A stretch of 64,000 nt of DNA, from assembly GCA_022779465.1 (NCBI GenBank), contig JALFTB010000001.1:1-64000 (forward strand), read 5' to 3'. How positions within the stretch are numbered: position 1 is the stretch's first letter; the number at the start of each line of letters is the position of its first letter. Positions 44,334 to 53,048 of the stretch are shown here, piece after piece. Made by a program: the position numbers and the translations under genes. A model generated the notes under the pieces. It had not been told where the DNA came from. It ran no database searches and was given only the letters and a program-made list of their open reading frames with translations. Origin of the DNA: CAG-533 sp022779465. GTDB lineage: Bacteria; Bacillota_I; Bacilli_A; RF39; UBA660.

Positions 44334-46262
44334 CTAAATATCAAGATTTTGTGTAAATCCAGCATTAGCTTCGATAAATTTTCTTCTTGGCTCTACTTCT
44401 TCTCCCATTAATTGTGAGAATACTTCATCTGCTGCTATACAATCATCTACAGTAATTCTTCTTAAAACTCTTTTATTTATATCCATTGTTGTTTCATTTA
44501 ATTCATCTGGGTCCATTTCACCTAAACCTTTATTTCTAGTTATTTCAACTCTAGAACGTATATTTTCTGGTAAACTTGATATATATTTTTCTCTTTCTTC
44601 TTCAGTAAGAACATATTTTCTTGTTTTACCATGAGTTATTCTATATAAAGGTGGTTGTGCTGCATAAACATGGCCTTGTTGAACAATTGGTTTAAATAAG
44701 CGATAAAATAATGTTAATAATAATACTCTAATATGAGCACCATCGACATCGGCATCGGTCATAATTATAATTTTGTTATATCTTAATTTAGAAATATCAA
44801 ATTCTTGTCCTATTCCAGTACCAAATGCAGTGATAATAGAACGTATTTCTTCATTACTTAAGGCACGATCTAATCTATTTTTTTCAACATTTAATATTTT
44901 ACCTTTTAATGGAAGAATAGCTTGAGTCATTGCGTCTCTACCTTCTTTAGCAGAGCCACCGGCTGAATCTCCCTCGACTATAAATATTTCGGTTTCTAAT
45001 GGATCTTTACTTTTACAATCTGATAATTTACCAAATGTATTTATTCTTTGTAAATCGCCTTTTCTTTCTATTTCTCTAGCTTTTTTAGCGGCATTTCTTG
45101 CACGAGAAGCAAGTAAAGCTTTATCGATGATAATTTTAGCATCAGTTGGATTTTCCATTAAGAATCTATCGAATCCTTTAGAGAATACACTATCAGCTAG
45201 TTTTCTAACTTCTGAATTACCTAATCTACCTTTGGTTTGTCCTTCAAATTGTGGATTTGGATGTTTACAAGAGATAATCATTGTTAAACCTTCTTTAACG
45301 TCATCTCCTGTTAATGATTCATCTTTTTCTTTTAATATATTATTTTTGCGGGCATAATTATTAATAATTCTTGTTAATGCTCTTCTTACACCCTCTTCAT
45401 GAGTTCCACCATCGTGGGTATTAATGTTATTAACAAATGAATAAATATTATCTGTATAACCATTATTGTATTGCATTGCAACTTCAAAGAAAATACCATC
45501 TTCTGATCCTTCTACATGTATAATATCATCATGAATAGGTGTTTTATTTTGATTTAAATATTTTACATATTCCTTTATTCCACCTTCATATAAGAATGTT
45601 TCACCTGTAGTATCTTTTTCGTCACGATCATCTCTTAGGGTTAATCTTAAGCCTTTATTTAAAAATGCTAATTCTCTAATACGAACTCTTAAAGTATCAT
45701 AATCATAGATTTCTGTATCAAATATTTCTGGATCCGGTTTAAATGTTACAGTTGTTCCAGTTCTATTTTCTTCACATGTACCTATTTCAGTTAATTTTTG
45801 AACAGTTTTTCCACCATTTGCAAATTTTGCTTCATAAATTTTACAATCTTTATAAACATTAACATTAACCCATTTTGATAATGCGTTAACTACTGAGGCA
45901 CCTACTCCGTGAAGACCACCTGATACTTTATATCCGCCGCCACCGAATTTACCTCCAGCATGTAGTACTGTGTATACTGTTTCTACTGTGGAAATACCTG
46001 TTTTTGGATGAATTCCAACTGGAATACCTCTACCATCGTCTTTGACAGTTACAGAATTGTCTTTGTTAATAATTATTTCTATATTATTACAATAACCAGC
46101 TAAAGCTTCATCTATAGAGTTATCTACAATTTCCCATACTAGATGATGTAAGCCTTTAACATCAGTAGTACCAATGTACATACCAGGGCGTTTTCTTACG
46201 GCTTCAAGACCTTCTAAAACCTGAATATCACTTTCTGAATAATGTTCTTTTTGTTCATTCAT
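44334..46262 (-). CDS. gyrB: DNA gyrase subunit B
   Basis: A 642-residue ATPase subunit. The GHKL ATP site (IVDNSIDEALAGYC; DDGRGIPVGIHP; GGLHGVG), the transducer domain, the Toprim domain (EGDSAGGSAK; DADVDGAHI) and the C-terminal GyrA-contact end (NKGLGEMDPDELNETTMD) are all intact. It overlaps the recF stop by 8 bp and lies 10 bp from gyrA, forming recF-gyrB-gyrA. Confidence 0.98.
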   Translation of the reverse strand: MNEQKEHYSESDIQVLEGLEAVRKRPGMYIGTTDVKGLHHLVWEIVDNSIDEALAGYCNNIEIIINKDNSVTVKDDGRGIPVGIHPKTGISTVETVYTVLHAGGKFGGGGYKVSGGLHGVGASVVNALSKWVNVNVYKDCKIYEAKFANGGKTVQKLTEIGTCEENRTGTTVTFKPDPEIFDTEIYDYDTLRVRIRELAFLNKGLRLTLRDDRDEKDTTGETFLYEGGIKEYVKYLNQNKTPIHDDIIHVEGSEDGIFFEVAMQYNNGYTDNIYSFVNNINTHDGGTHEEGVRRALTRIINNYARKNNILKEKDESLTGDDVKEGLTMIISCKHPNPQFEGQTKGRLGNSEVRKLADSVFSKGFDRFLMENPTDAKIIIDKALLASRARNAAKKAREIERKGDLQRINTFGKLSDCKSKDPLETEIFIVEGDSAGGSAKEGRDAMTQAILPLKGKILNVEKNRLDRALSNEEIRSIITAFGTGIGQEFDISKLRYNKIIIMTDADVDGAHIRVLLLTLFYRLFKPIVQQGHVYAAQPPLYRITHGKTRKYVLTEEEREKYISSLPENIRSRVEITRNKGLGEMDPDELNETTMDINKRVLRRITVDDCIAADEVFSQLMGEEVEPRRKFIEANAGFTQNLDI

Positions 46263-47355
46263 ATTTCTTTACCTCTACTTTCTTGTTGGATATTTTTATT
46301 ACACTACAATCTTTTAAAAGTTTTTTATTTACTTTATCAATATCAGTTGTAGTTATAAATATTTGAAAACTTTTTTTAAAATTAGCAATTAAGGTATTAA
46401 TTTTTTTATTATCTAATTCACTAAATAAATCATCTAAAATTAAAATTGGAGTTTTACCAGTATTGTTAATACAATATTTTATTTCTGCTAATTTAAATGA
46501 TATAATGGCATTTTTTTGTTCTCCTTCAGATAAATAATTTTTTGCTTCTTTGCCGTTTTCTAGTTCAAAGATAAAATCATCTAAGTGAATTCCAACGTGG
46601 GTCATACCATAATTTAAATCTCTTTTAAAACTTCTAGTGTATTCTTTTATTAAATCATCTTTGGTTTTATCATTATAATGAGATACATAATTAATTTTAA
46701 GATTTGATTTTTTTACTGATTTATAAAATATTGGTTCTAAATATTCATTTATTTCATCAATATATTGTTTTCTGATATGATTTATTTTTAATCCGATATC
46801 AATTAATTTATCCGTCATTATATCTAAATAATCTTTTGGTATAGTACTGTTAATAAGCATCGATTTTAAATACATATTACGTTGTTTCATGATTTTGTTG
46901 TAAATACTTAATAATTTTAAATATTCATTATTAAATTCTGATAACTCCATATTTATTAGTTTACGATGAGTACTAGGATTGTCTTTAATCAATTTTGAGT
47001 CTTCTCTATTAAATAACACAACATTTAATTTAGATATATAATCACTAATTTTAGTTACTGAAGAATTATCAATTTTAATATTTTTACCCTTTTTGTTAAT
47101 GACAATTTTATAATTATTATAAATTTTATCTTTAATTCTTCCTTCAATAACGGCAAATTCGTTATTATCTTTAATTAAATTTTGATCTTCATTAGTTCTA
47201 AATGATTTTGTTAAAGCTAAATAATAGATTGCTTCAACTATATTTGTTTTTCCGACTCCATTGTTACCTATTATAATATTTTTATAATCTGAAAAATTTA
47301 AATCTAATTTATCATATGAACGAAAATTTGTAAGTTTTAGATTAGTGATTTTCAT
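46255..47355 (-). CDS. recF: Recombination/repair protein RecF
   Basis: A 366-residue SMC-like ATPase that helps load RecA at gaps. It has Walker A GNNGVGKTN (about 30-38), the signature motif YLSEGEQKN (about 274-282) and Walker B PILILDDLFSELD (about 301-313). GyrB overlaps its end. In B. subtilis yaaA precedes it; here comK does. Confidence 0.97.
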   Translation of the reverse strand: MKITNLKLTNFRSYDKLDLNFSDYKNIIIGNNGVGKTNIVEAIYYLALTKSFRTNEDQNLIKDNNEFAVIEGRIKDKIYNNYKIVINKKGKNIKIDNSSVTKISDYISKLNVVLFNREDSKLIKDNPSTHRKLINMELSEFNNEYLKLLSIYNKIMKQRNMYLKSMLINSTIPKDYLDIMTDKLIDIGLKINHIRKQYIDEINEYLEPIFYKSVKKSNLKINYVSHYNDKTKDDLIKEYTRSFKRDLNYGMTHVGIHLDDFIFELENGKEAKNYLSEGEQKNAIISFKLAEIKYCINNTGKTPILILDDLFSELDNKKINTLIANFKKSFQIFITTTDIDKVNKKLLKDCSVIKISNKKVEVKKYE

Positions 47356-47452
47356 TTTAAACCCTCTTTTAAAGTCATATATTAATAAAATAGGTATATC
47401 TGTGTCCCTATACCTATTTAATTATATCATAAAATAAACTATGTTTAAACAA

Positions 47453-47902
47453 TTATTTACCCTTTTTTCGGTTTTTAAAAGCTGTTTCTAATGATAAAGA
47501 TTTTAAATATTGATTTTGAATAATTCTATATGAAGTATCTATTTCTATACATTCATTATTTAAAAATTCGATTATGCTTTTTTCGGATTTAGAATGAACT
47601 TTTTTGATGTTATTTACGTTGATCCACGCACAATCTTTTAGTCTTGGTGAACAAGTTGGAAAAAATATAATGCTTTTATCTTCTTCAACTATAATTGGCG
47701 CTTTATAGTTAAAACCAGTTAATGAATATGTGCCTTGAATTCGTCCAGAAATACTACTTCCGTAATATTTACAGTTAGAATCCATTATTTTTAGGATTTT
47801 TTCATCAACAATATAACATTCATGGTCTTCATAAATTACAGTTTTCTTTTTTCCAATTGGTATTAATGCAAGCGTATTTTTGTTAATTTCATAATCTTTC
47901 AT
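47453..47902 (-). CDS. comK: ComK-family competence transcription factor lacking the C-terminal tail
   Basis: A 149-residue protein matching the ComK core: CKYYGSSISGRIQGTYSLTGF (about 44-64), YKAPIIVEEDKSIIFFPT (about 67-84) and SPRLKDCAWI (about 85-94). It ends at TAFKNRKKGK, which aligns near FQDRID of B. subtilis ComK (192 residues). The last about 35 residues, which carry the MecA-binding FMLYPK motif used for ClpCP degradation, are missing. ComK activates DNA-uptake genes and its own promoter. Strong ribosome site AGGGGGTGA. Position between dnaN and recF replaces yaaA. No uptake genes lie in this window. Confidence 0.85.
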   Translation of the reverse strand: MKDYEINKNTLALIPIGKKKTVIYEDHECYIVDEKILKIMDSNCKYYGSSISGRIQGTYSLTGFNYKAPIIVEEDKSIIFFPTCSPRLKDCAWINVNNIKKVHSKSEKSIIEFLNNECIEIDTSYRIIQNQYLKSLSLETAFKNRKKGK

Positions 47903-47941
47903 AACTTCACCCCCTGTTGGGATACAATTAAAACACTTTTT

Positions 47942-47970
47942 TTTGTCGAAATTTGTCGAATTTTGTCGAA
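47942..47970. repeat. Three 10-bp-phased direct repeats upstream of comK
   Basis: TTTGTCGAA at 47942, 47952 and 47962 (read on the minus strand as TTCGACAAA), exactly one helical turn apart. They lie about 40-68 bp before the comK start and just after the dnaN terminator. All three copies face the same side of the helix, which suggests an operator. Confidence 0.75.
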
Positions 47971-47984
47971 AATTATGATTTTTT

Positions 47985-48014
47985 GCAAAAAAAAATGAGT
48001 TTTTGGCTCATTTT
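47985..48014 (-). terminator. dnaN terminator
   Basis: AAAATGAG/CTCATTTT stem with a 7-nt loop and a U-run, overlapping the dnaN stop. It separates dnaN from comK. Confidence 0.75.
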
Positions 48015-49128
48015 AATATGTTTTGATAGGTAAAATTAATTGAATTAGTGTTTCATCTTTAGCAGATTTTAAAATTATTGGACTTGAATCATTATTTAAG
48101 AAGATAATTAATTCTTCATCTTCAAAAGTTTTTAAAGCGTCAATCATATATTTTGAACTAAATGATATTGAAATATCTTGTTCATTTGATTTATTTATTA
48201 AAATACTTTCTTCTGATTTACCAATTTCACTAGCATAAGAAGAAATTAATAATTCTGTGTTATTTGTTTCCATTTTAATGATATTTTTATCTTTATTTTG
48301 TGTTAATAAAGCTGCTCTATCTATAGCATTGTAATAATCATTTAATGATGTTGTTATAACAAATTCAAATTTTGTTGGGATTAAATTGTTAGTATTTGGA
48401 TAACTACCACTTAATAAACTAGATTGGAAGATATAATTCATGTATTTAAATACTATTTTGTTATTAAATACATGGATTTCCACATCAGATTCATCTGTGA
48501 TTAATTTATCTAATTCATTAATATTTTTTCCTGGAATTACAATATCACGTGAATCATATGCATTATCTAATGTAATTGTTTTTTTAGCTAAACGATATGA
48601 GTCAGTTGCAACACATTCCATAACATTTCCATTAATTTTTAAGTTAATTCCCGTTAAAATAGGTCTTGATTCTTGAGTTGAAACTGCAAATAATGTTTTA
48701 TTAATTGCTTGTTTTAATGTAGTACTGTTAATAACTATTGGGTTTTCCACTTCTTCTAAATTAATATCAGGATAATCAGCAGTATCTAAACAATTTAAAT
48801 TATATATAGTTTTATCAGTACTAATTATAATTTTTAATCCGTCTATAACTTCAATGTTGATATCTCCATTTGGTAATTTTCTAATTATCTCTAATAAATA
48901 TTTACTTTGAATAACTATTTTTCCAGGAATAGCTATATTTTTGATTTTTTCTTTTGGGATAAAGTTTCTAATAGTTAAATCACTATCACTTGCTGTTAAG
49001 TATAAGCCCTCTTCTCTTAAATCAAACATAACTCCATTTAATATAGGAATAATATTCTTAGGAGAAATGGCTCTCATTACATTTGTTAAACTTTCTAATA
49101 AAACGTTTTTTTCAATTAATAATTTCAT
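48013..49128 (-). CDS. dnaN: DNA polymerase III beta sliding clamp
   Basis: A 371-residue clamp of three repeated domains. MKLLIEKNVLLESLTNVMRAISPKNIIPILNGV opens the first domain. The conserved TDSYRLAKK, the third-domain region and the C-terminal LPIKTY (hydrophobic cleft and end) are present. AAGGAA precedes the ATG. Separated from dnaA by 113 bp that contain one DnaA box. Confidence 0.97.
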   Translation of the reverse strand: MKLLIEKNVLLESLTNVMRAISPKNIIPILNGVMFDLREEGLYLTASDSDLTIRNFIPKEKIKNIAIPGKIVIQSKYLLEIIRKLPNGDINIEVIDGLKIIISTDKTIYNLNCLDTADYPDINLEEVENPIVINSTTLKQAINKTLFAVSTQESRPILTGINLKINGNVMECVATDSYRLAKKTITLDNAYDSRDIVIPGKNINELDKLITDESDVEIHVFNNKIVFKYMNYIFQSSLLSGSYPNTNNLIPTKFEFVITTSLNDYYNAIDRAALLTQNKDKNIIKMETNNTELLISSYASEIGKSEESILINKSNEQDISISFSSKYMIDALKTFEDEELIIFLNNDSSPIILKSAKDETLIQLILPIKTY

Positions 49129-49172
49129 TTTTATTCCTTCTTTCTAATTATTATTATTATTACAGTTGAAAA

Positions 49173-49181
49173 TGTGGAAAA
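49173..49181. promoter_or_regulatory. DnaA box between dnaA and dnaN
   Basis: TGTGGAAAA (TTTTCCACA on the other strand), the same variant as in oriC. It suggests a bipartite origin or dnaN autocontrol. Confidence 0.6.
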
Positions 49182-49241
49182 CTAAATTAACCTCCCTATT
49201 TATAAGGATTATTTGATGTTTATTATTTTTAGTTATTAGAA

Positions 49242-50612
49242 CTAATTAACAATTTTATTTTTAATTTCTTCTAATGTTTCTTTAAGTTCCATATTTGTTT
49301 TTAATTCAGTACTGATTTTTTCATAAGCGTGTAATACAGTTGAATGATCTCGATTACCAAATTCTAATCCTATTTTAACGATTGTTTCTTCTGTTGTCAT
49401 TCGGCAAAGATATATGGCAATTTGTCTAGGATAATTAATATTTGCAGTTCTTTTTTTACTTTTTAAGTCCTCTACCGTTATTTTGTAGTGGTCTGCTACT
49501 GCTTTTTGAATTCTTTGAATATCATTTGTTATATATATTGATTTTCCTAAATAATCTTTTAAAGCTTCAACTGCAAATTCCAAGTTAATTTCTTTAGGTC
49601 CCATCATTGCTGCATATGCATAAAGTCTTGTTATAGCACCTTCTAAATGTCTTACATCGTTTTCACAATTAGATGCAATATATTCTATAACGTCGTTTTT
49701 AACTAGTCTTGCAACTTCATGACCAGTCATTTTTGCTTTTAAAATCTTACATCTTAGTTCAAAATCTGGTGGATCAATATTAACTGTTAATCCCCATCTA
49801 AATCTTGTTAATAACCTGTCTTCTAAATATTTAAGGTCATCTGGTGATTTATCCGAACTTATAATAATTTGTTTATTTGAATCATATAATGTTGTAAAAG
49901 TGTGGAAAAATTCTTGTTGAGATTTTGCAGCTCCTGATAGGAATTGAATATCATCTATCATTAAAATGTCGATATTTCGGTATTTTTCCTTAAAGTGATC
50001 AATTATATCATTATTATTATCATTTTCATCTTTAATATCTTTACGATTTATTCCAATAAAATCTGAAATAAATTCTTCACTTGTTACGTATAAAACTGTT
50101 TTATTTGTATGACTTTCAATATAATTACCGATTGCATGCATTAAATGGGTTTTACCTAGTCCACTTTTTCCGTATATAAATAATGGATTATAGATTTTTC
50201 CGGGTTGTTCTGCGACTGCAAGTGCTGCAGTTTGTGCAAATCTGTTACTATCCCCTATTACAAAGTTTTCAAAAGTATATTTTTCGTTTAAATTTGAATT
50301 TATTTTTTTATATTGTTTATCAACTATGTTAAGATTATTGTTTATTTCTGGGCTTTCTTCCACATTTTTTTTAGTAGTAAAATTAAGATTATAATTTTCT
50401 CCTGTGATAGCAAATACAATTTCATGAATAAAATCGTAATAATATTGATTTAAATAGTCTGACGTAAATACTGAATCTGCTTCAATATTCATTGTGATAC
50501 CTTCAATAGATTTTAATTTAGTTTCTGCAAACCAGGAATTAAATGATATATCAGGTACTTTACTTTGAATAACATTTAAAACATTAGTCCATAGTTCATC
50601 ATAATTCTGCAT
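49242..50612 (-). CDS. dnaA: Chromosomal replication initiator DnaA
   Basis: A 456-residue initiator. Domain I (about 1-85) binds partner proteins and domain II is a short linker. Domain III is the AAA+ ATPase with GKSGLGKTHL (about 153-162) and IDDIQFL (Walker B). Domain IV is the DnaA-box-binding helix-turn-helix ending in GLEFGNRDHSTVLHAYEKI. ATG 50612 is chosen behind GGTGGGTGAGG; a longer in-frame reading to 50729 runs through oriC and is not real. Its promoter lies among DnaA boxes. Confidence 0.98.
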   Translation of the reverse strand: MQNYDELWTNVLNVIQSKVPDISFNSWFAETKLKSIEGITMNIEADSVFTSDYLNQYYYDFIHEIVFAITGENYNLNFTTKKNVEESPEINNNLNIVDKQYKKINSNLNEKYTFENFVIGDSNRFAQTAALAVAEQPGKIYNPLFIYGKSGLGKTHLMHAIGNYIESHTNKTVLYVTSEEFISDFIGINRKDIKDENDNNNDIIDHFKEKYRNIDILMIDDIQFLSGAAKSQQEFFHTFTTLYDSNKQIIISSDKSPDDLKYLEDRLLTRFRWGLTVNIDPPDFELRCKILKAKMTGHEVARLVKNDVIEYIASNCENDVRHLEGAITRLYAYAAMMGPKEINLEFAVEALKDYLGKSIYITNDIQRIQKAVADHYKITVEDLKSKKRTANINYPRQIAIYLCRMTTEETIVKIGLEFGNRDHSTVLHAYEKISTELKTNMELKETLEEIKNKIVN

Positions 50613-50739
50613 TTCCTCACCCACCTTAGTTTGCTTTCTTAAGTTAATTTTAAAACAATCCTGTGGAAAAATAAAGAATAAAAATGAAAAATTTGTTTTT
50701 CCAAAGTTTTTCCACAGCTTTATCAACAAAACTCACCCT

Positions 50740-50768
50740 ATTTTATCGCACTAAAAACACTTTTTCAA
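50740..50768 (-). promoter_or_regulatory. dnaA promoter
   Basis: Minus strand TTGAAA, a 17-nt spacer and TAAAAT. DnaA boxes cover the -35 (50762-50770), lie just upstream (50771) and downstream (50720, 50708), consistent with autoregulation by DnaA. Confidence 0.75.
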
Positions 50769-50898
50769 CATTTTCCACAAAATAAAATTAACATTAATTT
50801 TTGAAATCCACATTTTCCAATTTTTGTAAAAAATGTGGAAAAATATTTGGCTGAAATAAAATTATTATTTTTTGACTCAGTGAATATGATATTTATGG

Positions 50899-50927
50899 TT
50901 GACTTAAAAAAATTTATATAATATAAT
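50899..50927 (+). promoter_or_regulatory. rpmH promoter
   Basis: TTGACT, a 17-nt spacer and TATAAT, about 30 bp before the rpmH start, directly beyond the AT-rich unwinding region. Confidence 0.85.
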
Positions 50928-50957
50928 AAGAGCGCCGATTGAAATGGAGGTGTGAAT

Positions 50958-51080
50958 ATGAAAAGAACATTTCAACCAAATAATCGTAAAGCAAAGAAAA
51001 AACAAGGATTTTTTGCTAGAGTGAAAACTAAAATTTTAAATAATCGTAGAAGAAAAGGACGCAAAAGATTAAGTAAATAG
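50958..51080 (+). CDS. rpmH: Ribosomal protein bL34
   Basis: A 40-residue basic protein opening with MKRTFQPNNRK and closing with RRRKGRKRLSK, both diagnostic for L34 of the 50S subunit. The usual length is 44; about four residues of the central STKNGRKVL region are missing. GGAGGTG precedes the ATG. The rpmH-rnpA-yidC-jag order is the standard one to the right of oriC. Confidence 0.95.
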   Translation: MKRTFQPNNRKAKKKQGFFARVKTKILNNRRRKGRKRLSK

Positions 51081-51098
51081 GCCACGTTAAGTGGTTTT
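51081..51098 (+). terminator. Weak terminator or attenuator after rpmH
   Basis: CCAC-GTTAA-GTGG followed by TTTTTATT. Only 4 bp of GC-rich stem, so rnpA probably gets partial readthrough. Confidence 0.45.
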
Positions 51099-51117
51099 TA
51101 TTCTAATTGGAGGAAAT

Positions 51118-51444
51118 ATGAATAATAACATTAGAGTAAAAGATAAAAGAGAATTTGAAGATATTTTATTTAATAGCAAGAAAATAAAAAATAATTATTA
51201 TATTATATATTATAAGGAAAGAAAAAATGATTCTTCAAGATATGGAATTACTTTTGAAAAAAAATTTGGTAAAGCTTATAAACGTAATTTATTTAAAAGA
51301 AGATTAAGGGAAATTATTAGAATTAATCAAAATATGTTTTCAAAAGAGTTTGATTATATTATAATAATAAGGAAATATTGTGATGTTTTGAATTATCAAG
51401 AAATGAATAATTTCTTTGTTAACTTGATGAAAGAGGCGAAATAA
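51118..51444 (+). CDS. rnpA: Ribonuclease P protein component
   Basis: A 108-residue basic protein that supports the RNase P ribozyme in tRNA 5' processing. The signature KKFGKAYKRNLFKRRLREIIR (about 51-71, like the RNR motif KAVxRNRxKRxxRE) is visible. ATG 51118 is behind GGAGGAA; a further upstream in-frame start at 51091 would run through the hairpin and is rejected. Its stop overlaps the yidC ATG. Confidence 0.95.
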   Translation: MNNNIRVKDKREFEDILFNSKKIKNNYYIIYYKERKNDSSRYGITFEKKFGKAYKRNLFKRRLREIIRINQNMFSKEFDYIIIIRKYCDVLNYQEMNNFFVNLMKEAK

Positions 51445-52373
51445 TGAAAATAAAAAAAATAATATTAATCTTCATAGCTTGTTTTTGTTTAACTGGTTGT
51501 ACTAAGTATATAAGTGATGACAATAATAAAAGAATTATTAATGAAGAAACAGGACAAAGTTTACCATCAAATATATTATGTAAACCAACAACTAGTGAAT
51601 TAGATGAAATTTATAACAAATATAAAGATAAATTAGAAGTAGATTTAGATAAGCTTCCAGAATGTGAAAATTTAAAATATTATGATTCTAATAATTACAA
51701 TGGTTTATGGGTACAATTAATTGTTATGCCACTTGCTTGGTTAATTATTAAAATTGGTAATTTTTTAGGTAACTATGGTTTATCTGTTATGGCTGTAGGA
51801 TTACTTATAAGAATTATATTAATTCCATTTACTAGAAAAACAATTAAACAATCAGAAAATATGAAAAAAGCTCAACCAGAAATGGAAAGACTTGAAAAGA
51901 AATATGCCAATAAAAATGATCAAGAATCATTAATGATGAAGAGTCAAGAAATGCTGATGATTTATAAAAAATATAATATTAGTCCTTTTGGTAGTTGCTT
52001 AATCTCATTTATTCAACTTCCTTTATTCTTTGGATTCTTAGAAGCCATAAATAGAATACCAGCAATATTTGAAGGTGATTTAGGTGCTTATCAATTAGGA
52101 ACTACGCCTTTAATTGGTATTAAAATGGGTAATTATTTCTATATTGTATTAATCTTATTAATTATTTTAACAACATATTTATCATTTAAATTTAGTATGA
52201 GTTCTATGGGTAATGCAGATCAACAAAAACAAATGAAAATGATGACTGGATTTATGTTAGTATTTATTTCAATTGCATCATTTAGCTTACCAACTGCCAT
52301 TGCTTTATATTGGGTAGTAACTAATGGATTCAGTGTTGTTCAAAATTTAATTATGAAAAGAGGTAAAATGTAG
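51444..52373 (+). CDS. yidC: Membrane insertase YidC/SpoIIIJ (lipoprotein)
   Basis: A 309-residue insertase for membrane proteins. It starts with a lipoprotein signal peptide with lipobox LTGC (Cys at about 19), then an extracytoplasmic segment (about 20-85). Five membrane segments follow, with GLSVMAVGLLIRIILIPF carrying the hydrophilic-groove Arg. It also shows SPFGSCLISFIQLPLFFGF and a final VVTNGFSVVQNLI. Position before jag matches spoIIIJ, needed for SigG activation in B. subtilis. Start overlaps the rnpA stop. Confidence 0.96.
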   Translation: MKIKKIILIFIACFCLTGCTKYISDDNNKRIINEETGQSLPSNILCKPTTSELDEIYNKYKDKLEVDLDKLPECENLKYYDSNNYNGLWVQLIVMPLAWLIIKIGNFLGNYGLSVMAVGLLIRIILIPFTRKTIKQSENMKKAQPEMERLEKKYANKNDQESLMMKSQEMLMIYKKYNISPFGSCLISFIQLPLFFGFLEAINRIPAIFEGDLGAYQLGTTPLIGIKMGNYFYIVLILLIILTTYLSFKFSMSSMGNADQQKQMKMMTGFMLVFISIASFSLPTAIALYWVVTNGFSVVQNLIMKRGKM

Positions 52374-52374
52374 T

Positions 52375-52986
52375 ATGGAAGTATATGTTTATGAAGGAAA
52401 AAAAGAAGAAGAGGTTTTAACAAAGGCTTTAACTGATTTAAATGTCACTGAAAATGATATTTTGTTAAAGAAAGAAAAAAATAAAGGTGGATTATTTAAA
52501 TCAGAAACATATAAATTAACTATTGTTAAAATAACTGATATACAAGAAGAAATAAAAACATTTTTAAAAGATTTATTAAATAAAATGGATATTGATGTAA
52601 CATTTGAATCTAATATAAGAGAAAAACAAATTACAATTAAAATGTTTTCTGATAATAATGCAATTTTAATTGGTAAAAACGGTCAAACTTTAAGTGCTTT
52701 ATCAACTATAGTTAAACAATATATTTATAATCAAATTGGCCAATATCCATATATAAATTTAGATGTTGAAAACTATAAAGATAAACAAATTATGCATTTA
52801 GAAAGACTAGCTAAGAATATCGCTAGAGAAGTTAGAAATACTAAACAACCAGTAACTATGGAAAATATGAATTCTTATGAAAGAAGAATTGTTCATAATG
52901 TATTAACTAACTTTAAGGGTGTTATTACTGAAAGTGAAGGCGAGGAGCCTAATAGACATGTCGTTGTAAAACCAAAGGAGGATTAA
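52375..52986 (+). CDS. khpB: Jag/KhpB RNA-binding protein
   Basis: A 203-residue protein with a Jag-N domain (about 1-50), a KH domain (about 80-145 with the LIGKNGQTLSAL loop) and an R3H domain (about 150-203, SYERRIVHNVL). It works with KhpA in RNA binding and cell-wall growth control. It begins 1 bp after yidC ends. Confidence 0.95.
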   Translation: MEVYVYEGKKEEEVLTKALTDLNVTENDILLKKEKNKGGLFKSETYKLTIVKITDIQEEIKTFLKDLLNKMDIDVTFESNIREKQITIKMFSDNNAILIGKNGQTLSALSTIVKQYIYNQIGQYPYINLDVENYKDKQIMHLERLAKNIAREVRNTKQPVTMENMNSYERRIVHNVLTNFKGVITESEGEEPNRHVVVKPKED

Positions 52987-53000
52987 CTCCTTTTTTATTT
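52974..53000 (+). terminator. jag terminator
   Basis: AAAGGAG/CTCCTTT stem, 6-nt loop, U-run; overlaps the stop codon. Confidence 0.8.
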
Positions 53001-53017
53001 TCATTAAAATCAATGTG

Positions 53018-53026
53018 TGTTATAAT
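53018..53026 (+). promoter_or_regulatory. Extended -10 promoter of mnmE operon
   Basis: TGT-TATAAT, 22 bp before the mnmE ATG. No clear -35. Confidence 0.55.
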
Positions 53027-53048
53027 ACGTGCGAAAGAAGGAAATATT

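Larger units (their letters stand above)
50613..50957. other. Origin of replication (oriC)
   Basis: The 345-bp dnaA-rpmH gap has seven DnaA-box-like 9-mers: TGTGGAAAA at 50662 and 50834; TTTTCCACA at 50708 and 50771; TTATCAACA at 50720; TTTTCAACA at 50762; AAATCCACA at 50804. They are followed by an AT-rich stretch (50843-50872) suitable for unwinding. Gene orientation flips here. The commonest box is TTTTCCACA, not the classical TTATCCACA. Confidence 0.93.

Noticed and set aside
45596..45604. Possible extra parS half-site in gyrB (TGTTTCACC)
   Set aside because: Only half of the palindrome matches and it lies in coding sequence.
50613..50729. N-terminal extension of DnaA
   Set aside because: It covers DnaA boxes of oriC and lies upstream of a strong ribosome site for ATG 50612.
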